Assembly: GCA_964501985.1 (NCBI GenBank)
Contig: CAZCVY010000006.1
Span: 5,781-69,780 of the forward strand
From: Bog-366 sp964501985
GTDB lineage: Bacteria > Acidobacteriota > Terriglobia > UBA7540
Direction of reading: 5' to 3'
DNA length: 64,000 bases
Shown piece after piece: positions 57,369 through 64,000 of the stretch. Position numbers and translations under genes: made by a program. Numbering within the stretch: position 1 is the first letter of the stretch; every line of letters begins with the position of its first letter. Under the pieces are notes generated by a model, which was given only the letters and a program-made list of their open reading frames with translations, made no database searches and had not been told where the DNA came from.

Positions 57369-59801
57369 TCACTCCGGGCTGAGGCCGCCGCCGGCAAGTG
57401 GGCTCCCCGCACGTTCTAGCGTATCGGGAGGCAATGGGGGCTTGTGTTGGCGACGGCAGGTTTGCAGTACCTCTTCAATGACGGTAAAGAGCTCCTGCCG
57501 GTTGATAGGTTTTGAGATGTAGCCGTCCATGCCAGCCGCCAGACAGCGTTCTCGGTCTCCCCGCATGGAATGCGCAGTGAGGGCGATGACAGGGAGGTGG
57601 CCTCGTCCCGCCGCTTCTTCCTTCCGGCGTATGAGGCCTACAGCCTGAAGGCCATCCATCACCGGCATTTGCAAGTCGAGCAGGGCCAAATCAAAGCTGT
57701 GATTCTCCACAGCGGCCACAGCATCGCGCCCATTTTCCACGGTCACGACCGTGTGCCCCTGCTTCTCGAGCGTTCTCGTCGCCACAACCTTGTTAACCGG
57801 ATTGTCCTCGGCAAGGAGGATGCGGAGAGTGGGGATCGGTTGCTTGGGAGCGGATGTGGCGTTTGGCTCCTCTCCGCCGTTCGGCGGCGCGGCGTTTCCC
57901 AAGGTCTTAAGGATCGCGGCGAGGAGTTCAGATTGTTTGAAGGGCTTAAAGAGATGGACGGTGATCCCTGACTGCCGGGCGCGCATCGCCTCTTCGGGCC
58001 CGCCCCCCGAGCTCAGCATCAGGATTGTGGCCGTAGCGAATCGAGGGTTGTTTCTAATTTGCTGGGCCAAGGTGATCCCATCCATCCCCGGCATATGATA
58101 ATCGAGTAGGATTAGAGGGAACGACGGCCCGGCTTTGATGGTGCTCAGCGCTTCCTGACCGGTGCTAGCGAGAGTGGCCTTCATGCCCCAGTTGTCGAGC
58201 ATCCGGGTGAAGATCACTTGGTTGGTTTTGTTGTCTTCGACAACCAGAACCCGGAGATTGCGAAGTTCGCAGATCTCGAGGGAACGAGCGGTTGTGCCCA
58301 TCGCCGCTTCCGCACGGCCAAAGCACGCAGTAAAGTGGAATTTGCTGCCTTGCCCGGATTCGCTTTCCACCCAGATGCGCCCCCCCATCATTTTCACGAG
58401 TCTTTCGGAAATTGAGAGGCCCAACCCGGTTCCACCGTAGTGCCGGGTGGACGAGCCATCGGCCTGGGCGAAGGCTTCAAAAATCAGACTCTGTTTGGCC
58501 TTGGGGATTCCAATCCCGGTATCAATGACCTGAAAGTGGAGGCCGACCTGGCCGTGACTCCCGGGTTCTGGTTCAACGCGGACTGTCACTTCACCTTGTG
58601 TGGTGAACTTGACAGCGTTGCCGATCAGGTTCATTAACACCTGCCGCAGCCGGATCGGATCCCCGGAAACCCTCTCCGGCACATCCTTTGCAACGTCGTG
58701 TGCCAACTCTAAACCCTTTTGGTAAGCGCCGGAAGCAAGGGTCTTGGCAGCTTCGCCTACGCAGTCCCTGAGATCGAAATCAACGGATGACAGGTCGAGT
58801 TTTTGAGCCTCGATTTTGGAGAAGTCTAGAATGTCGTTGATCACTGTCATCATTGAATCGGCCGACGAGCGCGCCGTTTCGAGATACTCGCGCTGTTCGG
58901 AGGTGAGATCGGTATTCAAGGCGAGTTCTGTCATTCCGATCACCCCATTCATAGGAGTGCGGATTTCGTGGCTCATGTTAGCCAGAAACTCACTCTTGGC
59001 GCGGCTGGCGGCCTGAGCTCGATCACGGGCGTCGACCAATTCCAAAGTTCGAGCGGCAACTTGCTCCTCGAGATGATCGCGGTGCTGCTGGAGCTCTGCG
59101 TCCCGCGACTGGATTCGCCCCAACATCTCGTTGAAGTTGTCCACCAAGTCGCCGAGTTCATCTTCGTTCTCTCGTACCGCCCGGACGGTATAATCCTTCC
59201 GAGCTGAAACGAGCTTGGCAGTTCCCGCAAGGTGAAGGAGAGGAGTGGAAATGGCGTTCTGAAACTTTCGCGCCAACGCCAGCGCGGGGAGAGAGGCCAA
59301 AAACAGGACGACGAGAATGGTCCAGGCAAATTGCCTGAGGCGCTCGCGCATCTCCTCGAGATCGGATTCCAGGTATACGACACCGACTTGACGGCCGCCA
59401 AGCATGATAGGGTGGAAAAGAATAAGCCTGTCTGGTGCGAAATGAGCGCCGTCAGATTGAAGTTTCGGGGAGTGAAAATCCAACGGTACCCCGGGCGCGC
59501 GGTACGTTGCGAAAAGCTTCCAATCGGGGGAATAGATCAGGGCAATCCTGATGTGGGGCTTGGCACGAAGAGCCGAGAGAATCTCCTCCGCGGCGTTTTG
59601 GTCGCCAAAACTCAGGGCGGCCGTGCTATTGGACCCGACAATTTGAGCAAGCGTTTCCAAGTCGCGAACCAGCGAGCGACGGAACACCACAAGGTCATAG
59701 CTGACAAACGCCGCGCTCGACAGGATCAGGGCGACCGCCACCGCCACCAGAGCGGTGACCTGCAGTTTGCGCTGAATCGAAAGCCGACGATATGAGACCA
59801 C
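57369..59801 (-). CDS. Hybrid histidine kinase with CHASE8-type sensor and two receiver domains
   Basis: This is about 810 residues from GTG 59801; an upstream TTG at 59891 would give 840. Order: transmembrane helix (VTALVAVAVALILSSAAFVSYDL), a periplasmic CHASE8-like domain (IVGSNSTAALSFGDQNAAEEIL, then ALRAKPHIRIALIY), a second helix (FAWTILVVLFLASLPALALA) and a HAMP region. A HisKA domain (NMSHEIRTPMNGVIGM, phospho-His) and an ATPase domain (GTGLGLSISERLVKMMGG) follow. It ends with receiver 1 (VLVVEDNKTNQVIF, LLDYHMPGMDG) and receiver 2 (ILLAEDNPVNKVVA, LLDLQMPVMDG). No Hpt domain. YfiR and a TonB receptor gene lie upstream, so it may be their output. Confidence 0.88.
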   Translation of the reverse strand: MVSYRRLSIQRKLQVTALVAVAVALILSSAAFVSYDLVVFRRSLVRDLETLAQIVGSNSTAALSFGDQNAAEEILSALRAKPHIRIALIYSPDWKLFATYRAPGVPLDFHSPKLQSDGAHFAPDRLILFHPIMLGGRQVGVVYLESDLEEMRERLRQFAWTILVVLFLASLPALALARKFQNAISTPLLHLAGTAKLVSARKDYTVRAVRENEDELGDLVDNFNEMLGRIQSRDAELQQHRDHLEEQVAARTLELVDARDRAQAASRAKSEFLANMSHEIRTPMNGVIGMTELALNTDLTSEQREYLETARSSADSMMTVINDILDFSKIEAQKLDLSSVDFDLRDCVGEAAKTLASGAYQKGLELAHDVAKDVPERVSGDPIRLRQVLMNLIGNAVKFTTQGEVTVRVEPEPGSHGQVGLHFQVIDTGIGIPKAKQSLIFEAFAQADGSSTRHYGGTGLGLSISERLVKMMGGRIWVESESGQGSKFHFTACFGRAEAAMGTTARSLEICELRNLRVLVVEDNKTNQVIFTRMLDNWGMKATLASTGQEALSTIKAGPSFPLILLDYHMPGMDGITLAQQIRNNPRFATATILMLSSGGGPEEAMRARQSGITVHLFKPFKQSELLAAILKTLGNAAPPNGGEEPNATSAPKQPIPTLRILLAEDNPVNKVVATRTLEKQGHTVVTVENGRDAVAAVENHSFDLALLDLQMPVMDGLQAVGLIRRKEEAAGRGHLPVIALTAHSMRGDRERCLAAGMDGYISKPINRQELFTVIEEVLQTCRRQHKPPLPPDTLERAGSPLAGGGLSPE

Positions 59802-59946
59802 TTGTGTTTTTCTCTTCCGTCGGACTCGCCCCTTCCGTGCTTCATGGCCCTCCTGGCAGGGGGGCGCACGAGGCGAGTCGGCGAGGAACAACCCTCTATC
59901 TTACTTTCGGCATTTATAGGCCCCTACTTGAGGATCATTAAGGCTG

Positions 59947-60570
59947 CTACTCTTTAACGATCTTGGCGAGGGCGAGCAGCTTGGAGCTGAGTTTCAGCCG
60001 GGACCTCGCGGCGGCATCGATGTTGACTTCGAAGCGGAGTCGATTCTCTTCCCGTATCAGATTGATCATGCCCCCACCCTGGGCGAAACCCTTGGCTTCG
60101 CCCACGGTCAAGGTGGTAGAACCCTTCGAGTTGGCAAGAATCCTTCGGGCCGCTCTCACTTCCGTGACTCTCACGAAGATCATTTGGCAGGAGTGGGGAT
60201 CGGCGCTCGGATCGAGCCTCCTCAGTTCGACGGCGTGGCCCTCCACTGCCCTCCCGCGCAGGCTCTGCTCAATTTCTCCTTGGAAGGGATTCTCTCCCGC
60301 CACACAGATGGTGAGGGGCGCCCCGGAATCGCCAAAGGCGTCGGCGGGCCATTGCACGAACTGGGCAAAGTTATAGAGGAACGCCAACTTCAATTGATAC
60401 TCGCCATTGACCTTGCCCTGGGCGCGAGCGTGTGAGCAAAGGGCAAGGAGTGCCACTCCGGTGACAATACCAACGAGCCTCCGTGCAAACCAGCCCCGGC
60501 CGCCAACGAGGATTTGAGGAGACCATGAGGCCGGTCCTGATTTGTCGCGTTTTGGCCGTCGTGCCTTCAT
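59947..60570 (-). CDS. YfiR-family periplasmic regulator
   Basis: This is a 207-residue protein. The signal/anchor (GWFARRLVGIVTGVALLALCSHARAQ) is followed by the family opening GEYQLKLAFLYNFAQFVQWPADAFGD, LTICVAGENPFQGEIEQSL, CQMIFVRVTE, GSTTLTVGEAKGFAQGGGMINLI and FEVNIDAAARSRLKLSSKLLALAKIV. In Pseudomonas YfiR represses the diguanylate cyclase YfiN through its periplasmic domain. Here the gene lies just downstream of a TonB-dependent receptor gene and upstream of a CHASE8-type hybrid kinase gene on the same strand. It likely connects the two. Confidence 0.85.
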   Translation of the reverse strand: MKARRPKRDKSGPASWSPQILVGGRGWFARRLVGIVTGVALLALCSHARAQGKVNGEYQLKLAFLYNFAQFVQWPADAFGDSGAPLTICVAGENPFQGEIEQSLRGRAVEGHAVELRRLDPSADPHSCQMIFVRVTEVRAARRILANSKGSTTLTVGEAKGFAQGGGMINLIREENRLRFEVNIDAAARSRLKLSSKLLALAKIVKE

Positions 60571-60576
60571 GCGGGC

Positions 60577-62610
60577 TCAAAAATGGTATGTGAGCTTCAA
60601 CCGAAAGTTCCGTCCATCCTCGGGAATGACGTCCTCCACATGTTCGACCGAACCAGGATCGACGTAGAGATTGTTGAACGCATTGTACAAACTTGCGGAG
60701 ACTTCGCAACCCTTAAGGGCGCCCCGGGTGAAGAGAGTAAAATTGGGAACGAGATAGGCGCCGGCGAAATCTCCCGCCAGAGTTTTGCGCTTGCTGACAT
60801 ATTCAAGGTTCGTGCTGGCAAAGAGCCGCTTCCGGAAGAGGGGAACACTCAGGTTAGCCTGGCCCAATGCGTGGGGTGAGTTCGTGAGCCAACTTCCTGT
60901 GTCAACGTCCCTGGCATCTTCAAGACTCAAGGTGGCGCCAGCCTCCAGCCCGGAATTTGACTGCCTTTTTAGGGTAAACTCGAGACCCTTCAGGTCAACG
61001 CGCTGGCTGTTTTCATAGACGATCGCCCCGGAAGCAGGGTCATTCACGGCGCTGATCAGCCCTCGAATCGGGTAGTAGTATCCCGAGGCCACCAGCCGGA
61101 TGTTACGGTCGAAGCCCTGTTCCAATACCAACTCTGTAGTCTTGGCCGTTTCCGGTTTCAGATTAGGGTTGGCCAAGGGGTTCTGCGCGCCAGGATTCGG
61201 AACTTGAAAATAGAGCTCGGAATCGTTGGGGGCACGAAACGATTGGCCGTACATGAACTTGAGCGTGGTTTCGTTGAACAGGTCGTAGATCAGTGCGGCC
61301 CGTGGGTTGGTTGTACCACCAAAAGTTGAATACTGGTCGTGGCGAAGTCCGAGGTCCAAGATCAGGTTGCTTCTCAGGCGGATCTCGTCCTGTCCGTAGA
61401 CCCCCCAAATGGTTGACCTCTCCCGACTATCCAGTACCGGCATATACGGCTGTACAAGGTAGTCCGTCTGGTTCTGCTGAAAATTGTCGCGGAATTCGGA
61501 GCCGAAGATGAGGGTCTGGTTATCAAACAGCTTTTTGGAAACTGCAACTTCCGCTCCCCACCATTGTCCGATAGATACCTCTTTATTGATGACGCGAGAC
61601 GGAAGGCCGAGAGCCGAAAGGTCATATGCCGCGGCGAAACCAAAGGGGTAGCGGTCGTAGGATACACGCGCCATCACGCCCCAATCGCCACCAAAATGGC
61701 GATCGTATTGGAGGTCGAGATACTCTCGCGTGTCAATTGTATAAGCTCCTGGGTCATTGAAAAGGCTACCGAAGGAGGCCGTAGGAATCTGTTTCTCCCT
61801 TGATCCGTAAACCATCTCCAACCGGAAATCACCATAGGAGAGATTCGCAAAGAGTTGGTCGAACCGGCCGTGGTCGTCGTTTTGCGCGATGCCATTGTTG
61901 GTCGCAGGAGTGTCAAAGGCCTGGAAAAAGAGGCTGTCGTGGCCGTGACTGTTGTAATAGGTGCCAGAAAGAAGCATTCGTAGGCCGTTCGTAAATTCGC
62001 GCCCGTAAGTGCCTCTGGATTTGTAGGCGCCGTAGCTGGCGAGTTCTTCCGATGTCTCGAGGCCCTTGGCTTCTTGCACCGTCTTCGTGACAATGTTGAT
62101 GACGGCCAGGAGGGCGCTCGCCACGTATAGCGAGGAATTGGGGCCTCGAATTACCTCCACCCGGTCAATCAGGTCAACATCGACCGGTAAGTCCGTTCCG
62201 ATGAACGCCTGATCGTCAATGTTGTCATTGATCCGGTGTCCATCCACCAGCAACAGGATTCGGCTGTTATAGTCTCCGGGGCGACCGAATCCGCGGACGC
62301 CCACGTAGTCGTAATCTCTGTCGTAAGTCACGTAAAATCCCGGCACATCTTTCAACACGTCCGCGAGGGTTTGGTAGCCGTACCTCTTGATTTCATCGGC
62401 GGTGACGATCGTGATCGATGCCGGCGTGTCCGCGACCTTCTGTTTGTACTTGGAGGCCCCGTAGACCGAATCGATCTCGACCTCCATCAGTTCTTCAAGG
62501 CTCATGTCCATGAGGTCCGGCCCAGCAGGGGCGTTCTGCGCCCACAGTCGGCCACCGTCAGCAGCGATCGCTAGGGCGGAGAGAAGCAAGAAGAGGGTTC
62601 GCATTCGCAT
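60577..62610 (-). CDS. TonB-dependent outer-membrane receptor
   Basis: This is a 677-residue protein from ATG 62610 with a signal peptide (RMRTLFLLLSALAIAADGGRLWAQ). The plug domain has DMSLEELMEVEIDSVYGASK (TonB-box region), ADTPASITIVTADEIKRYG, YQTLADVLKDVPGF, VRGFGRPGDYNSRILLLVDG and VEVIRGPNSSLY. The barrel follows, ending in RNFRLKLTYHF with a terminal Phe. The DLxDMSLEELMxVE opening is typical of receptors next to YfiR or sensor genes. The next gene (YfiR) starts 6 bases downstream. It could both import a ligand and signal through YfiR. Confidence 0.88.
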   Translation of the reverse strand: MRMRTLFLLLSALAIAADGGRLWAQNAPAGPDLMDMSLEELMEVEIDSVYGASKYKQKVADTPASITIVTADEIKRYGYQTLADVLKDVPGFYVTYDRDYDYVGVRGFGRPGDYNSRILLLVDGHRINDNIDDQAFIGTDLPVDVDLIDRVEVIRGPNSSLYVASALLAVINIVTKTVQEAKGLETSEELASYGAYKSRGTYGREFTNGLRMLLSGTYYNSHGHDSLFFQAFDTPATNNGIAQNDDHGRFDQLFANLSYGDFRLEMVYGSREKQIPTASFGSLFNDPGAYTIDTREYLDLQYDRHFGGDWGVMARVSYDRYPFGFAAAYDLSALGLPSRVINKEVSIGQWWGAEVAVSKKLFDNQTLIFGSEFRDNFQQNQTDYLVQPYMPVLDSRERSTIWGVYGQDEIRLRSNLILDLGLRHDQYSTFGGTTNPRAALIYDLFNETTLKFMYGQSFRAPNDSELYFQVPNPGAQNPLANPNLKPETAKTTELVLEQGFDRNIRLVASGYYYPIRGLISAVNDPASGAIVYENSQRVDLKGLEFTLKRQSNSGLEAGATLSLEDARDVDTGSWLTNSPHALGQANLSVPLFRKRLFASTNLEYVSKRKTLAGDFAGAYLVPNFTLFTRGALKGCEVSASLYNAFNNLYVDPGSVEHVEDVIPEDGRNFRLKLTYHF

Positions 62611-62956
62611 AGTCCACCGACTCGCTGCGCCGAGACCGCGAAGAAAGACTGCTGCCTTGCGCCCGTGTCCTGAGGCTCGCGAGGCGCCGATCGCCAGGAC
62701 GCTCCCACGCTGGGCGAGCATACTCCCCTCGGGGCAGACGCCACCGCTGGGCGGCACCTAGAGAATATCGGCGGGGTTCAGCGCTCACATGAACGATTCC
62801 ATGCCGTGCGGTGGTGCCGTTGAGGGTTTCAGGTAATTTCTGCAGTTCTTGACAATGCAGAAGCGGGGTGGAGAAGGGAGAGAATAGATATTCGAGAGGA
62901 AGGGGGCGAGTGCGGCCTCGCCCCGCGAGTTGGACGTTTGCTCTCTTGGCCGGCGG
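62611..62956. other. Intergenic region upstream of the TonB receptor gene
   Basis: About 350 bases without a supported gene. It holds a long in-frame extension of the TonB receptor frame with no signal sequence, which I do not count as coding. I looked for a cobalamin or c-di-GMP riboswitch on the minus strand and found no matching consensus. Confidence 0.5.
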
Positions 62957-64000
62957 TTACGAATTTACAAACGTCACCGCGCCTTCGGAAGCGGAGGAAA
63001 CGAGTGCTGCGTATTTCGAGAACACGCCGCGCTTGTAACGCGGCTCAGGGGCTTTCCAGTTGGCCATGCGCGCCTCGATCTCGGCGTCAGAGACTTCCAT
63101 ATCGATCCGGCGTTTTTCAATGTCGAACACCACGATATCGCCATCGGCCACCGCGGCGATGGGTCCACCGCTCGCCGCTTCCGGCGCCACGTGGCCTGCC
63201 ATCAAACCGTGAGTCGCGCCGCTGAAGCGGCCGTCGGTGAGCAGCGCCACGGAATCGCCCAGGCCTTCACCCACCAGCGCTCCAGTCACGCCGAGCATTT
63301 CGCGCATGCCGGGTCCGCCGCGTGGGCCCTCGTAACGAATAATCACCACATCCCCGACCTTAATGCTCTTGCTCATCACGGCGCGCATGGCGTCTTCTTC
63401 TGAGTCAAAAACGCGGGCAGGTCCGCGGTGATGCGTGCGTTCGTAACCCGCCACCTTGATCACGCATCCGTCCGGCGCCAGGTTTCCTTTCAGGATCACC
63501 AAACCTCCGGTTTTCTTGATGGGGTTGGAAACAGGCCGCACCACGACTTGCCCGGGAGTCTCGGTGACGCGAGCGGCTTCCTGGGCGATGGTCTTGCCGG
63601 TGGGCGTCATCTGCGAGCCGTCCAACAGACCCCCCTCGAGCAGCTTCTGGGCGATCAGCGGAATGCCGCCGGCGTGGTGCACATCCACGGCGACGAAGCG
63701 CCCGCCGGGCTTTAGATCCGCGATGATGGGCGTATGCGAACTGATCACATCAAAGTCTTCGATCTTCAACGGGACGTTGGCCTCGCGCGCCATGGCGAGC
63801 AAGTGGAGCACGGCGTTGGTGGAGCCGCCGGTAGCGGCCACGCTGGCGATGGCGTTTTCAAACGCCTGGCGAGTGAGGATATCGAGCGGTCGCACTCCGC
63901 GCGTCAATAAATCCATGACGATCTTGCCGCACTCGAAAGCGGCTTCGTCCTTTTTCGGGTCCAAGGCAGGAATGCTGTTGAAACCCATCGGCGAGAGGCC
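62957..64000 (-). CDS. ilvD: Dihydroxy-acid dehydratase, C-terminal part (5' end beyond window)
   Basis: The 348 C-terminal codons of an IlvD/Edd family enzyme are visible. TGGSTNAVLHLLAMA, then PGGRFVAVDVHHAGGIPLIAQKLLEGGLL, the NPIKKTGGLVILKGNLAPDG block, YEGPRGGPGMREMLGVTGAL and the active-site region DGRFSGATHGLMAGHVAPEA (catalytic Ser) identify IlvD rather than Edd. The enzyme makes 2-oxoacids for Ile, Val and Leu synthesis and binds an Fe-S cluster through cysteines in the missing N-terminal part. No other branched-chain gene is within the window. Confidence 0.88.
   Translation of the reverse strand, partial: GLSPMGFNSIPALDPKKDEAAFECGKIVMDLLTRGVRPLDILTRQAFENAIASVAATGGSTNAVLHLLAMAREANVPLKIEDFDVISSHTPIIADLKPGGRFVAVDVHHAGGIPLIAQKLLEGGLLDGSQMTPTGKTIAQEAARVTETPGQVVVRPVSNPIKKTGGLVILKGNLAPDGCVIKVAGYERTHHRGPARVFDSEEDAMRAVMSKSIKVGDVVIIRYEGPRGGPGMREMLGVTGALVGEGLGDSVALLTDGRFSGATHGLMAGHVAPEAASGGPIAAVADGDIVVFDIEKRRIDMEVSDAEIEARMANWKAPEPRYKRGVFSKYAALVSSASEGAVTFVNS

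Noticed and set aside
62611..62900. Cobalamin riboswitch upstream of the TonB receptor
   Set aside because: No B12-box-like word (GCCACTG) was found on the minus strand at a suitable distance.
1..64000. Prophage, integrative element or insertion sequence
   Set aside because: No integrase, transposase or phage structural gene was recognised; mobile-type features are limited to small palindromic and heptamer repeats and two toxin-antitoxin pairs.

Overview
The window looks like a piece of an Acidobacteriota genome, probably from a metagenome. The reasons are a PadR regulator followed by an 889-residue duplicated MacB/FtsX-type permease (the acidobacterial 'ADOP' arrangement), Tat-dependent Gfo/Idh/MocA oxidoreductases, a 16-heme cytochrome operon, moderately high GC, and many intergenic palindromic and heptamer-phased repeats. 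Two runs of 100 N (12944-13043 and 47726-47825) are scaffold joins. The first is flanked by an exact 55-base duplication, as expected from a k=55 de Bruijn assembly. I ran no search, so family names rest on motif and architecture recognition.

Layout: 0-5.4 kb holds a MazEF-like toxin-antitoxin pair (cut by the window edge), a secreted hypothetical protein, REP-like repeats, a minus-strand GHMP kinase / CPBP protease / lipoprotein-like operon and a pilin-like protein. 5.5-12.3 kb holds a FAD amine oxidoreductase, a Gfo/Idh oxidoreductase with an unusual DhaK-like kinase, and PadR plus its ADOP permease. 12.3-14.1 kb is non-coding, with tandem repeats, the first gap and a candidate sigma-54 promoter with a hairpin-rich leader. 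14.1-18.4 kb is a gene group with two radical SAM enzymes resembling AhbC/NirJ and AhbD (siroheme-dependent heme synthesis), a DUF1858 mini-protein, a YwiC-like membrane protein and a nitroreductase. 18.5-20.7 kb holds two glycosyltransferases, and 20.8-27.0 kb a DeoR regulator with a 2-oxoacid dehydrogenase complex (fused E1, E2, E3). 27-36.7 kb is mixed: HicAB, DUF488, a split DMT transporter, creatininase family, radical SAM, a broken DoxX-like gene facing a broken MocR regulator, PadR, YdeI and a second Gfo/Idh.

The most interesting part is 36.97-47.64 kb. A candidate sigma-54 promoter with two helically phased upstream dyads and a structured leader precedes seven co-oriented genes: 16-heme cytochrome, NHL propeller, 4-heme cytochrome, (internal terminator), SurA-like isomerase, 616-residue outer-membrane beta-barrel, second NHL propeller, and a 12-heme cytochrome (11 CXXCH plus one CX3CH). 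This has the composition of a porin-cytochrome conduit for moving electrons across the outer membrane, up to 32 hemes in all. The same promoter type precedes the heme-synthesis group, which suggests that heme supply and cytochrome production are co-regulated.

The last third (47.9-64 kb) carries an aminotransferase, a GH20 hexosaminidase, MsrB, a PotA-like ATPase, a monoheme cytochrome c, YggX, an RNase H and Zn-ribbon pair, and a MerR/TipAS regulator. It ends with a three-gene unit (TonB-dependent receptor, YfiR, CHASE8-type hybrid histidine kinase) that looks like a rewired YfiBNR signalling system, and the 3' part of ilvD.
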